Assembly: GCA_018857735.1 (NCBI GenBank)
Contig: JABMCL010000338.1
Span: forward strand, 499,618-563,617
Source of the DNA: Alviniconcha marisindica
Taxonomy: Eukaryota > Mollusca > Gastropoda > Provannidae
Direction of reading: 5' to 3'
Length of the DNA: 64,000 nucleotides
Made by a program: the position numbers and the translations under genes. Below are positions 51,371-64,000 of the stretch, piece after piece; position 1 is the stretch's first letter, and each line of letters starts with the position of its first letter. Below the pieces are notes generated by a model. That model was not told the DNA's origin and did no database searches. It saw only the letters and a list, made by a program, of their open reading frames with translations.

Positions 51371-52757
51371 CAGTCAAAGAAGAACAACAACAAAACAAAA
51401 ACGACAAACCAAGTGACAGCTGCACGCTGATGTTGACCGAGCTACTTTACTGGCCGCCATTTCCGGACCGGATTACTCTCAGGCTGACGGCGGGAAAGGG
51501 AGTGCTGGGAAAGGGAGTTTCGGTTGTTGTTGTTGTTGTTTGGAAGCTTCTCCGGCCGGGTCAGTTGGGGCCTGAATGTTTACAGATTATACGAGTCTTC
51601 CGGTCTTTGCCATGTTGGGTCATGGATCTAAGCCTGTCCACATGCTCAGCCGGTGTATTCAGGGATCCTTCAAGTTACACCGTATCGTGCCCCACTTGTC
51701 ATGTGAGGGAAACGCCGGCCTGTAGGGAAAATGCCGGTTGTATATGATTAGGAGCACCGCCCTATGGGGACCTTGAGAGGGATGTCTGTGGTAGCACGTT
51801 GGTCCCCTAATCCGGCAAAACTTTAACCTTGCTGATTTCCACTGTCACTGATGTTCAGCGAAGTGCATGCTTACACACCCGGCAGGCCGCTGCAGGCTAG
51901 TCATGGGGATGGATGGGGTATAAGGTGATCTGCTTGCCAAAAGGCTGCACCCACGACTGATCGAGTTGCCCGGCGGTTGACGAACTGGTCGGCTTTCCAT
52001 GTCATTTTCACGTATCCGGATGCCGCAGCGTCACTGAGTGTGGGCTGATGTCCCAGCAGTTGATGCAGCGATTCAGCCGCCACTGCAACCTCGGCCGGCT
52101 GTACTCGTCATGTTGCTGCACGGCTGCGGCGGCTGACTGATGTGTGGGGGGAACTTGCATGGCATGGGGACGGGATATGAAGCAAGTCAAGTTGATGCTC
52201 CGTATTATGAGAAACACCCCGCCAAAAGAAACTGACCGTTGTTGTGTACTGATGCGAGCATTTTGACAAGTCACTCGTCCAGTTCACTTGAGGTTGAGTC
52301 CCCGCCAGAGAGGTCAAAGAGGATTGCAGCGGCACGACTGAGATGATGTACCACTACACTGAATCGGACTGAGTTGGACACGTGAATGGAGACAAGCGAG
52401 CAGTGTCAGAGCCAGCGGGACCTCGTGCAATCAATAGATGTCGCCGGTTTGCATAAGGGCATTTAAAAATGATCAGTCTGTTACACACCACAATGTCTTT
52501 GGTCTGTTACAGCGCCGTGGCCGCTCGTCAGTCATTGGAACGGTTTGGGTGCCATGGGACCGTTTTCATTCCAGTTGTCAGCAGGGAGGACCGACAAAAA
52601 GACTAACCTTATTTCTCGCTCTCACTCCGTCAAATTCACTTAAAAGGCGTCCCCACTCGGCCAGGACTGCCGGAGCCGCAGCGGCCCGTGGGGACGAGTG
52701 ACGGACGACTCAGTTACTGGGTCAGTCGTAACTTCACTCGGCAGCCTGGCAATGATT

Positions 52758-52788
<31 letters not shown>

Positions 52789-53046
52789 GGGCGGTTGTTT
52801 GTTCGTGTAAAAAAAGAAAAAGGGTAAACTAAGCTAGCTTTCCGAAAAAAACATGTTTTATCGAACCTGCCCATCAAAATAAAAACCTCAGATTAAGGAT
52901 TATGTTGGGCGCGGTCGGCGTGTTAGTCAGTGGCCTGAGTGGCAAGAAAGACGTGTGCAGCCGGACGCCCCACCAGGCCGCTCAGCCACAGAATAAGTGC
53001 AATGCAGCCCGCGCGTCAGTGACAGGCCGTGCACGGCACTGACATC

Positions 53047-53232
<186 letters not shown>

Positions 53233-53961
53233 CAATAATCACCGGCCGCACACACACAAACACACACCGTCAGTGACACGCACACCCGGCGAAGTCAGTT
53301 CGTGGTCAAAACCGGCACCGCCCCAAAAGACGGAGCCGGACACTGTGACTCAGTGCAGTCCGTACTCAGGGATAGAAGTGGCCCCGCCGTTTAGGTGAAG
53401 GTCAATAGTCTAGCCGGCTGACTGCGCTGCAGATCGTCAGTTTGATAACCCCCGGCTCTTCAACTCCCCACCCCACCCCCACCCCAAACTGAACTGACTA
53501 AAGGACGTGGCCGGGGGCCCGAACGTCCGTCCTTCATCACCGGCAATGGCCGGCCTGAGGACAAGCCGGGATTGGACCGCTAAAGCGGCACGTGTATAGT
53601 AAGCTCTGTACTGTCTTTGACGAGGGTGATACGACCTCCACTGTGCATGGCGATCAGCGTGTGTGTGTGTGTGGAGAGAAAGCAGGGGCGGGGGAAGGTG
53701 ACTGCTGCAGCGCCAACGTGTATGGAGGCCGTGCAGGAGGAAGGTGGCGGCGTGTCACTGAGTGTACGTCCCGCGTAGAGCAGTATCAGTTCAGTCACGG
53801 TGTAACCACGTGTGTGTCCCGGCTTTGTCTGTGTCAGCGGCCGTGCACTGACGGTGTGGATGAGTGGCGCTTTGCGAAATAATAACAATATTCTTTTATG
53901 TGCTATTTCTCCAAACACATAACCCATTGCAAACCCGGCAGAGAATCGAAACATTGTCAAA

Positions 53962-54143
53962 GTTCAGTATGTTGCTTTGCGTCCACAGAGACCGTAAGAA
54001 CTACTGATTAGGGAGGGGAGCCCAGGACGGCCACCTCGACTTTTACACAGCTCCTGAGCTCTGACATTGTCAAAGTAAGTAAGTAAGTAAACATGGTGCT
54101 TCAGTAACGTCCACAGAAACCATAAGGCTTATTAGGGACGGGG
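53962..54143 (+). repeat. Two further copies of the dispersed GGCTTATTAGGGACGG repeat, each with a tetramer insertion
   Basis: The copy at 54076-54143 reads GGTGCTT-CAGT-AACGTC where the 50317 copy reads GGTGCTTAACGTC. The divergent copy at 53962-54060 reads AACT-ACTG-ATTAGGG where the others have CTTATTAGGG. Confidence 0.7.
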
Positions 54144-54189
54144 AGAAGGGGAGGGGGTATGGACTGAGGTGGGGGGAGAGGCAGATTAT

Positions 54190-54358
54190 ATACCTATTGC
54201 TACACTGTCACCACCAGAATGACTGTGAGGGACAAAATCACAAGACAATGTCCACAGACCACAACTTTTGAAGAACTAAAAAGGAGAGCCGAAGCGGATT
54301 CGAACCAGGTCCCTCTGCTTACCAGTCTAACGCCTTACCGCTGCTCAGTCACTCATCG
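54190..54358 (-). mobile_element. tRNA-derived SINE head
   Basis: The minus strand carries AGCAGCGGTAAGGCG (A-box-like) and GGTTCGAATCC (B box) about 40 bp apart, followed by a non-tRNA body. The region before the A box contains an extra ACTG. The anticodon stem does not fold as a canonical tRNA, so this is a SINE rather than a tRNA gene. Confidence 0.6.
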
Positions 54359-54400
54359 TCAAAGCAAACTGGCGCCGATTATATACGCATGTGCGGGCAT

Positions 54401-54787
<387 letters not shown>

Positions 54788-57185
54788 GTAGGATCGGCTT
54801 GAAGAGATGAGATTTTAGAAATGATGTGAAAGATGTGTGTTTGATGACCTACCTTTGCAAGCGAGACTTCCAGACAGACCGTGCAGCATGAGAAAAAGAT
54901 CTCTGACCAAATAAAGTAACTAAAATAAAGAAGTTTTCCTTTCTTTCTCAGTTTTTTGTTTATTTTACTGGTTGTTAAGACGGTGACCACGTGGGTCCTA
55001 CGCCTTAGGAAAACAAGAGTAGATGTAAAAGGTGAGGAGAAAGGGCTTAGGCTGGTTGGTTCTTAGATTTTAATGACCCGTCAACCGCACAGGGTCACCC
55101 TTGTCAGCGGGACGATCAAGGGTAATGAAGCCCTTCGTCAGTCGAGGAAAGTGGAGACGCTGACAGGGCCAAAGGCTGGATAGGTTACTGTGATGTGGGG
55201 GGGGGGGGGGGGGGGGGAGAGAGATCTACAGGCACAACTTGACGGCTGCACCACAAAATTTGGTTCAAGTTAAACTGAAATGAGTGATCAAAAGAAAAAA
55301 TACTCACTGGGGGGGAGGGGGGTGGGGGGTACAGTTTCAGTTTAAAAAAGTCTTTCTCCACACTTTTCATCACTTCTTTGCGTGCACTTTTCTGCGGTAT
55401 ATGGGAGATAATGGAAACCCGGCCTGTATGAGACTGAACCCGTCGGCTCGTCGTCATTTAAGTTGTTTGTTTTTTTGTTTGTTTTTCTTCCCCTTTCTTC
55501 CTTTTTTTTTTTTTTTTAATAATTTTTTATAGCTCAAGTAGCATATCGAATTGCGAACACAGGCGACAGAATAGGTCCGTCGATTTGCGTAATGTCAACA
55601 GACTTGAAGAAAAAGGTGCATGGTAAAATATAAGTGGGCTATCCACGGAGACTGACATAAAGCGAAACCCGCTGGTGCACTGGCTGAAACGGATTTGTTG
55701 AACGAGATAATAAGGCCTAGGCCATGGACCTATACCTACACGTGCATGATGCTTACTTACCTGAAATAATCAGTAAAATCCTTGTTACAAGAACACAGAA
55801 TCTCAACGTTTTTCGCTAACTTCCTCTTGTTGGCCATTCAAATGTCGTTCTATTCCACTCGATGTAGCAAATTTAAAAGCACTCACGGGTTCCGTCATGA
55901 ACCTATAGGTCCATGGGTTCCATCAGAGGCGAGCCGCGACCTCTGTGCAGATCCTCTGAAAAACAGAATTCTCCTGCTCAGTTTGGATTCCCTTGATGAG
56001 CTGAAAACATTCTGTAATATCTGTATATTAAACTGTTTGGTCTCACTAACGATTCAAACGAAATGCTCAACTACACCACGCCTCCACATGAGTGTGTTTA
56101 TGGGGTGGGGGTGGGGGGTTATTTTCGAAGTTCGGCTGCTCTCAGAGTGGGAGATTATTCGCAGGAGTCTACCTCGAGGGAGACAACAACACAGGAACAC
56201 TTTCGGATGTTTGTAATTCGTTTATTAGGCGATACAGATTTCCATCTTAATTTATTCGTGTATTCCCCAAGTACAATTTTATAAAACTATGCGTTTAAAA
56301 GAAAGAAAGAAAGGTTTCTTTATTTTCAACATCTTGAACTTAAGAGAACTGAGTAAATAAGCAGCAACTTTTTTTGTTTCTGTAAGAGTTGGACACACAC
56401 ACGCACGCGCGCGCACACACACGCACATTAAATGTCACAGGGCCTGTATGTGTAAGTGGTTATTCCGATTGAGTCGTTCGTCGTGAGTCCTTCTTTGTTT
56501 TTTTTGTTTTGTTTTTTCGTTTTTTACTTTCATTTAGGTGCTGACTCCTCTACCAGCCTGAGACCTGCTGGCGATTTTCTCTCCGTTTGTGAGTGAAACC
56601 GGCCTGTGAGCCACTCTGTCAGTTACTGCTGTCCCATTGCAACAATAATTATTGTTTAAAAAAAATCACACGGACCACATAGTCAATCATAACGAAACTG
56701 CAAAACGGACAACATAGTCAGTCTGTACAAAGCTGCAAAACGGACCACAGAGCCAACCTGTCCCGTAAGGACAGGTCTGTCGGGCTTGAACATGCAGCAT
56801 GTCGTCTGCGTTGAGCAGGAAGGCCGGGCTATGCTTTGACCTCTGAGCACACAAGTCCTCAGAGTAGATGGTTCACTTGGCTTGAGTCAGTCGTTGATGT
56901 TCATGGAGTTTGCACTGAGGTGACGAGGGTCTGAAGAAAATGAGACAGACACCCTCTACACCCTCTACTGACTGCATTGTCTGCTGTAGCTCCGGGCGCC
57001 ACGCTGACTCCAACAGCAACGTGCACCTCCACTCCTTCCTTCCACGACTCCGACACAGCTGGAACTCGGGTCCACCAGAGGCTCCAGCCGCAACCTCCCT
57101 CAGTCAGTCAATGCCTTCAAGCCCAGGCCGCTGGGGCTGGGCAGGGCGAGTCTGTCAGCTAGGCAAACATTGGTCTCAGCCAGTC

Positions 57186-57186
57186 T

Positions 57187-57246
<60 letters not shown>
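57186..57246. repeat. (AT)n microsatellite
   Basis: An AT dinucleotide run of about 60 bp. Confidence 0.97.
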
Positions 57247-57248
<2 letters not shown>

Positions 57249-57422
57249 TTTGAACCTCTTCAGCAAAGAAATTGACTTTATTAGTTTTTCCTGCTCGCAC
57301 CGTGCGCGCAACCAGTCGGCTCAGTGGATTGATTACACGGCAGTCGGGTCTACCCACGGATATACTGCCAACAGTCACGGCGCACTAAGTTATCATTATC
57401 ATAATGACGTTGCTTACAACTG

Positions 57423-57775
57423 GGGCGGGGATAGCTCAGCTGGTAGCGCGTCCGACTGAAAACAACAACAACAGACGCAATAGTGACGCTTGGCGGGTTC
57501 GAGTTCCCGGTGCGGCCTCAAGGGATTTTTCTCCCAGTGCACTCTCTTACGTTGTCCGCCGTGCGCACGTCAAAACAATCCCAAACACTGACTGGCAGCC
57601 ATAGCCTTGTTTGGACACACGAAAATCAGTACTGCGGCACACGCTGGTAGGAATGGGTAGCACTGCTCAGTCTTGCGGCTGCTGTGCCTGACCCAGGTGA
57701 GGCGACCCGAATTTAGTCCCGCACTAGGCCGGGAATACTAAAACAAACAAACAAAAACAAAAAACAAAAAACACC
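57423..57775 (+). mobile_element. tRNA-derived SINE with AAAAC-rich tail
   Basis: It starts GGGGATAGCTCAGCTGGTAG (A box) and has GGGTTCGAGTTCCCGG (B box) about 65 bp later. A body of about 240 bp without coding content follows, ending in an AAAACAAACAAACAAAAAC-type tail. The anticodon region is expanded with CAACAACAACAG, so it is not a functional tRNA. Confidence 0.75.
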
Positions 57776-58854
57776 TATCCGTGGTCTTACATAAGTCTGT
57801 GCGTTGACGAAGAGCCTGGCCGCGGCAAGGTTACTTAACACTAAGTTGATCAATAAAGCGGTTGCGCCTGGCATGTGGAATGGGTTTTGTTTGTGTCTTG
57901 CGAATACTTACTAGGCGGCAAGGATGGCAACATATCATCAGCGTGAACCTATATTTCCAGGCCGGACTCAACCGCAACTGACTCACGCGGCATTGAAAAT
58001 CTAAAGAACGGCTTGGCAATAGCAGAGACTGAAGCAATAGCAGAGACTGTTCAAAATCTTTGGTAATAGTGTGAGTCTCGACCATAGACATTGAATGATA
58101 TTATTCAATGTGACAGTCTCTGTGGCCTCAACTGACTGTCTCCACACTCAGTCACGCTGCCTCCTCGGTCCATTCTCTGTCTTCGCGAGTTTTCTGTTCG
58201 CGCTGTGGTCAGTCACACCGACGGGGAAAGTCTTTGGTCTCACACTCCAGTCAGGCTTCGCTTTCCGGCACCCTTCCACTGAGTTGGAAGAAGGATATAT
58301 ATCGAATTCGTAAGCCAGTGTTAGTCGGAGTTGCGGTGAGTCAGTCAGGGCGCCTCGACGAAATGCCGCATAGCTAGCGGCCACAGCGATGGAAACCTCT
58401 GTCTGCTGAAGCTGTCTTCTTCACATAATTATACGGATATCTACAGTGCATTTCCGGCCATGTCAGTTCAGTCACACACTGAAAAGCCGGCTTCTCAGTG
58501 CTTCGGGCGGGTCACGCCAGTACTAGTCGGGCAGTGTGTCACGTCAGATAGTATCTCAGGTACTGAGGTATGCTACGTAGCGGTGGCTGTGCCGGCGGGC
58601 GGAGTAGACGAACTCCGTACGCCACTGACTTTTCATTTTTGTCATGTCCGGCGGCTGCCGCGGCAACACCGTGGGTGGCCTGTTGATGATCAAGGCTGTC
58701 GTCCCAGAAAGGCAGTCGAGAAAGATAAGAGTCAGTGAATTCATGCTTTTACAACGATGATGGTCAACAGACAACTGAACTCCAGCTTACATCTGAACTC
58801 TCATCCAGACTTGGTCTTAGTGCGGCTGCGGTAGCGGCAACAATCACTTACAGT

Positions 58855-58898
58855 CACACACATACACACTACTCACACACACACAACACACCACACAC

Positions 58899-58939
<41 letters not shown>

Positions 58940-58949
58940 ACACAACACA

Positions 58950-58981
<32 letters not shown>

Positions 58982-59051
58982 CACACACACACTCAGACAC
59001 ACACACAACATCACACCACACCACACACTGACACCACGCACACACATCACA

Positions 59052-59149
<98 letters not shown>

Positions 59150-59170
59150 ATACGCACACACACACACGAC
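58855..59170. repeat. Long interrupted (CA)n microsatellite
   Basis: About 310 bp of almost pure CA with occasional CC and CT interruptions. All long His/Thr or Val/Cys open frames here are repeat artefacts. Confidence 0.97.
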
Positions 59171-59906
59171 ACACAAAAGGACCTCTCCGACTTCGGCGGA
59201 GGCTAAACTTGGAGTCGTATCAGTGCTTAGCCGTCTCAGTGGGGCAGGTCAAGCGGCGAACTGATCCGCCGCAGCCACGGTAAAAGTCTTGTGATCGGAC
59301 GTGCCCGTTGATTCTATAACGATTTTATAAGAGGAGTTTCCCAGACTCTGTCAGTAACTCTCACTTTTTTCACGAGCTCTTTCCCGCCGTTTTAGTATGA
59401 CATCATGTCGAGTCATTGATAGTTTTGTCATTGTACTGACACGTCACAGGCAGTGACTGAATCAGTAATATTCAATGTCTGTGGTACACGTCAAGTATAA
59501 ATTATTTGTGTCAATGTTCATTTTTTAAACGGATCAGTGTGTATGAATTAATTTTATATTCCTACCCTTTTCATGGAGAAGAGCATGCCAGGAACGGAAA
59601 TGAACTGACTTGAAGTTGTTTGACTACTGAAATTGACAACTGAGACGAACAGTCATCGTTGGGTGCAGTGTACGTGAGCCCTAATCTATTTTTAGACCAC
59701 TACAGTTTGAGTCTTAAATTGACGTATTTGAAAAGGGCCAAAGCAGAAATTAATGCTACAGAAAATTCATGCCTGAAACAATAAAAACCCTGCCAAAAAT
59801 TCATTTTTCAGCCTCAGAATGACCTGCGTGGGCTAGTTCCTTTAATATCGTGTCGCACAACCTGACGTCCGTCACAACCCCCCTCCTACCCCCCTCTCCA
59901 AATTAC

Positions 59907-59990
59907 CTGTTGACAGCAGATGCCGGGTTATAGTCGATCTGCTGGTCGGGTGGCATAAGGTAGCCGAAGTTCCAGCAGAAATATCCCCTT
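59907..59990 (-). CDS. Possible internal exon of an unidentified gene
   Basis: An acceptor-like CACTGTGTAG before 59990 and a donor GTAATTT after 59907 bound an 84-nt open segment (phase 2 to 2). It reads RGYFCWNFGYLMPPDQQIDY and NPASAVN, which has the residue mix of real protein. I do not recognise the family and find no partner exons nearby. Confidence 0.3.
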
Positions 59991-61208
59991 CTACACAGTG
60001 AGAAAAGCCTACGTCAGTGTCGAAAGCTAGCTCGCGATTTAAATGACTTTTTGCTTTAGTCTGTAATTCTAAAACTCATGTCATATTTCATATGACGGAC
60101 TTAGTTTGTCCAACTGAGACGATTCGACAGGCTAAAAGTACACCGAGACTGTGAAGGCTTTGTAAAGACATAATTATTTTTATTATTATTATTATTCGTC
60201 TGTGAGGGTTTGGCAGTACAAGGGAAGTAACTGAGTTCGATAAACTAACTCGTCGAGGGCGAAGTTCAGACAGGAGCTGCGGCGGATCGTGCGTAACACG
60301 AAGTGTTATCCGCCCTGTGAATCTGTTCCTAAGGTGGTTTCACAGTCTGATACAGCCATAAAAGGTGTTCTATTGTGAATTGATATACTCTGCTCGTCTT
60401 CCCGCAAATTGTCACTGTGCGATAATCTCAACACTAAAACACCATTACTCAGCTAGGCGTCTTTGAAGGCGACCGATGTAGTCCACCTGGGGATGTACTA
60501 GGAGAATGTACAACCGAAACGAAATGAAATTTATGAACTGAATCAAAAAAGAGATTATTCATTGCGGTAAGCAGAAGAAGCAGACAAATCTATGCAGTTG
60601 ACTATAGGCTAACAGCATGCAACAGCACCCAGTCGTGGTAAGCTTCGACCAAGCGCTTGAACAGTTGCAAGAGATCAGCCGACTAAGGGGTTAACTTCAG
60701 TGGCAAGAGTTACAGAAGTCGAACTAAGCACGTGGCACACTGAAGAGGTGACTAAAACAGAAATAGTTTTGAAATACCCAGTCAGTTGCCAACAGATTTC
60801 ATTTTCATGTATACAGAATTTTGGGACGGACAGGTTGCTGAATGTTCAGCCAGAAACCACGGGATGGCACACCAGTTTTATTTAGTGGAGATTAAGGTCC
60901 ACTGAGCTATGTACAGGCATGTACACACTGCATGCAGATCCAAGTGGAAAATGTCCTGGCATTGTGCTGCAAAAGGTCCTGTGGTCTACATTGTTTGGTT
61001 GATTTGTCTTGAAACGACACAGTCATATTTATTGCATTGTATTATATCTTATATAAATTTATTTTTGTGTGACTTGTCTCATTTCAAAACAGGCATATTT
61101 TTTGCATTGTATTATATCTTTACATATAAATTTATAAATGATTAAATCATTCACATATGCATGCATACACTTATTCTCTCTTATTATATCACACACATGT
61201 GCACATGC

Positions 61209-61284
<76 letters not shown>

Positions 61285-61388
61285 ACACACACATGCAAAT
61301 GCATGCATACACACATGCACATGCCACACACAACACATGCACACACATTTACAAGCATACAATTACAAACATATGTGTGCATGCATGC

Positions 61389-61456
61389 AGGCATTGAAAG
61401 TGTTCATTCTCCCCCTTTCTGCCTAGAAAGGGGGAGAATGAACACTTTCAATGCCT
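61389..61456. repeat. Short near-perfect hairpin nested in the palindrome arm
   Basis: TTGAAAGTGTTCATTCTCCC, continuing CCTTTCT, pairs with AGAAAGG, continuing GGGAGAATGAACACTTTCAA, across a 4-nt GCCT loop. The stem is about 30 bp. The same hairpin occurs mirrored in the other arm at about 62608-62682, with one base lost from its stem. Confidence 0.9.
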
Positions 61457-61962
61457 TCCAATAACCATTCTTAGTGAGATAGGTCATGGCAGGTCACAAC
61501 ATTAAAAGTGAGGTTGGTTCTGTACTGGCACAGGGTCATTCTTAATGAGCTAGGTCATGGTGGCTCGTGTGATTTAAAGCAAGGTAGGATTGTAGGGTTT
61601 CACTGCAGATGACAATAGATGAGCCATCACAAAAGTAAGTAAATCATATTTGTACAAATTGAGGACTGTTCACTATCCTATGGGATTACCATTTTTGTGG
61701 AAGTGCATCATCTTCATTCATAATTTGTATTCATTATATATAACCTCATTCATAGTTATTCCTTTTCCTTTTGCTTAATGTTTTGCACCAAAAGTCAAGT
61801 CAGTCCTCTTCATACTACATGTGTATCATTTCATGGAAACTTACCTAATTACATCTATATATATATATATATATATATATAAGTTATTGTATCACACCTG
61901 ATGTTCTTGTATAATGCACTGTATACCATTTCTTGACAGCTTTGTTCCAGGACAACAGATCA

Positions 61963-62063
61963 ACCCGTATCACCTTGGCGCCAAAATCAGAGAGAATCAT
62001 GCCACAGAAAGGTGCTGGTGCCAGACCTGCCATTTCCACCACTTTGATCCCTCTCAGTGCCAT
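61963..62063 (-). pseudogene. AMACR: AMACR (alpha-methylacyl-CoA racemase) first coding segment, truncated
   Basis: The minus strand from the ATG at 62061-62063 reads [20 protein letters not shown] and then [15 protein letters not shown]. This matches the start of AMACR, a class III CoA-transferase-fold enzyme that epimerises 2-methyl-branched acyl-CoA in peroxisomes and mitochondria. The match covers the first strand and the GLAPGPF-like loop. After VIRVD the sequence enters the palindrome arm with no splice donor, and no further AMACR exon is found within 59-61 kb. It is either an orphan fragment trapped in the inverted repeat or a real first exon cut by an assembly fold-back. Confidence 0.7.
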
Positions 62064-62772
62064 TGTGAGAGTGTGCTGCCCTGGCTCTTCCTCTGCGTCC
62101 AAGAAGTTTCTCTGTTGTCCTGGAACAAAGCTGTCAAGAAATGGTATACAGTGCATTATACAAGAACATCAGGTGTGATACAATAACTTATATATATATA
62201 TATATATATATATATGTAATTAGGTAAGTTTCCATGAAATGATACACATGTAGTATGAAGAGGACTGACTTGACTTTTGGTGCAAAACATTAAGCAAAAG
62301 GAAAAGGAATAACTATGAATGAGGTTATATATAATGAATACAAATTATGAATGAAGATGATGCACTTCCACAAAAATGGTAATCCCATAGGATAGTGAAC
62401 AGTCCTCAATTTGTACAAATATGATTTACTTACTTTTGTGATGGCTCATCTATTGTCATCTGCAGTGAAACCCTACAATCCTACCTTGCTTTAAATCACA
62501 CGAGCCACCATGACCTAGCTCATTAAGAATGACCCTGTGCCAGTACAGAACCAACCTCACTTTTAATGTTGTGACCTGCCATGACCTATCTCACTAAGAA
62601 TGGTTATTGGAAGGCATTGAAAGTGTTCATTCTCCCCCTTTCTAGGCAGAAAGGGGGAGAATGAACACTTCAATGCCTTGCATGCACACATATGTTGTAA
62701 TTGTATGCTTGTAAATGTGTGTGCATGTGTTGTGTGGAGGCATGTGTGTATGCATGCATTGCATGTGTGTGT

Positions 62773-62829
<57 letters not shown>

Positions 62830-64000
62830 TGTGTGTGTGTGTGTGTGTTATGCATGTGCACATGTGTGTGATATAATAAGAGAGAATAAGTGTATGCATG
62901 CATATGTGAATGATTAATCATTTATAAATTTATATGTAAAGATATAATACAATGCAAAAAATATGCCTGTTTTGAAATGAGACAAGTCACACAAAAATAA
63001 ATTTATATAAGATATAATACAATGCAATAAATATGACTGTGTCGTTTCAAGACAAATCAACCAAACAATGTAGACCACAGGACCTTTTGCAGCACAATGC
63101 CAGGACATTTTCCACTTGGATCTGCATGCAGTGTGTACATGCCTGTACATAGCTCAGTGGACCTTAATCTCCACTAAATAAAACTGGTGTGCCATCCCGT
63201 GGTTTCTGGCTGAACATTCAGCAACCTGTCCGTCCCAAAATTCTGTATACATGAAAATGAAATCTGTTGGCAACTGACTGGGTATTTCAAAACTATTTCT
63301 GTTTTAGTCACCTCTTCAGTGTGCCACGTGCTTAGTTCGACTTCTGTAACTCTTGCCACTGAAGTTAACCCCTTAGTCGGCTGATCTCTTGCAACTGTTC
63401 AAGCGCTTGGTCGAAGCTTACCACGACTGGGTGCTGTTGCATGCTGTTAGCCTATAGTCAACTGCATAGATTTGTCTGCTTCTTCTGCTTACCGCAATGA
63501 ATAATCTCTTTTTTGATTCAGTTCATAAATTTCATTTCGTTTCGGTTGTACATTCTCCTAGTACATCCCCAGGTGGACTACATCGGTCGCCTTCAAAGAC
63601 GCCTAGCTGAGTAATGGTGTTTTAGTGTTGAGATTATCGCACAGTGACAATTTGCGGGAAGACGAGCAGAGTATATCAATTCACAATAGAACACCTTTTA
63701 TGGCTGTATCAGACTGTGAAACCACCTTAGGAACAGATTCACAGGGCGGATAACACTTCGTGTTACGCACGATCCGCCGCAGCTCCTGTCTGAACTTCGC
63801 CCTCGACGAGTTAGTTTATCGAACTCAGTTACTTCCCTTGTACTGCCAAACCCTCACAGACGAATAATAATAATAATAAAAATAATTATGTCTTTACAAA
63901 GCCTTCACAGTCTCGGTGTACTTTTAGCCTGTCGAATCGTCTCAGTTGGACAAACTAAGTCCGTCATATGAAATATGACATGAGTTTTAGAATTACAGAC

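Larger units (their letters stand above)
60060..64000. repeat. Large inverted repeat (palindrome), arms about 1.9 kb or more, spacer about 150 bp
   Basis: The sequence 60060-61962 is found in reverse complement at about 62113-64000, and the right arm reaches the window edge. Positions pair with a constant sum of about 124059-124060, so the centre is near 62030. Differences are small: single-base indels, CA-run lengths, and one local change (CATGCACATGCCACAC against CATGCCTCCACAC). (AT)n runs at about 61856-61880 and 62192-62214 mirror each other. The left arm may also extend beyond 60060, but its partner would lie outside the window. Confidence 0.95.

Noticed and set aside
54290..54358. Possible minus-strand tRNA gene
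   Set aside because: The B box is good, but the 5' half and acceptor stem do not pair. Treated as a SINE head.
57423..57520. Possible tRNA gene (A and B boxes present)
   Set aside because: The anticodon arm is replaced by a CAACAACAACAG-type stretch and the box spacing is too large. With its tail it is a SINE.
61884..62156. 90-codon minus-strand frame reading through AMACR into the palindrome arm
   Set aside because: Residues before MALRG and after VIRVD come from the inverted-repeat arms, which also encode the same peptides in the plus-strand frame. Only the central part is AMACR.
60700..63359. Identical plus- and minus-strand small frames (61 and 78 codons) on either side of 62.03 kb
   Set aside because: Mirror copies within the palindrome with no similarity to known proteins.

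Overview
The window looks like nuclear DNA from a lophotrochozoan animal, most likely a mollusc. The evidence is long GT-AG introns, decayed CR1/Jockey-like and endonuclease-RT LINE fragments, tRNA-derived SINEs, a TTAA-flanked MITE, abundant CA/CT microsatellites and many long poly-G/poly-C runs. The species cannot be fixed from the sequence alone.

The dominant feature is one complete chromatin-remodeller gene on the minus strand, the single invertebrate CHD1 (vertebrate CHD1/CHD2) orthologue. It runs from its promoter near 49.3-49.4 kb down to at least 9.89 kb. I assembled 36 coding exons by hand with every splice phase matching. They give 1738 residues: acidic/serine-rich N-terminus, tandem chromodomains, SNF2 ATPase, AT-hook, SANT-SLIDE region, lysine-rich linker, CHCT (DUF4208) domain and a basic tail. 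A 9-codon upstream ORF ends in an ATGA overlap with the CHD1 start.

At 7.2-8.8 kb, directly downstream on the same strand, lies an unusual single-exon coding block. It has a pipsqueak-type HTH, a very acidic stretch, KQSP repeats, a CENPB/Tigger-type HTH and a C-terminal PHD finger, but no DDE catalytic domain, so it is probably derived from a pogo/Tigger transposase. Its 5' splice acceptor is in phase with the last recognised CHD1 exon (36). A direct splice would give a 2266-residue CHD1-HTH-PHD fusion. A separate short first exon at 9453-9514 could instead make it an independent gene, so both models are given.

The CHD1 introns hold decayed LINEs (10.5-11.4 and 24.2-25.6 kb), several minisatellites (13.3, 32.8-33.5 and 36.05-36.75 kb, the last made of splice-donor-like units), a duplicated partial exon at 10.16-10.20 kb and a five-copy degenerate repeat at 42.4-45.1 kb.

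From 1 to 7.2 kb there is a LINE fragment, a piggyBac-like MITE and short tandem repeats but no recognised gene. From 49.5 to 60 kb the DNA is GC-richer intergenic sequence full of microsatellites and SINE pieces, with signs of recurrent ACTG/CAGT tetramer insertion. From 60.06 kb to the window edge there is a very large inverted repeat whose short unique centre carries the first coding segment of alpha-methylacyl-CoA racemase (AMACR). This is either a real inverted duplication or an assembly fold-back.
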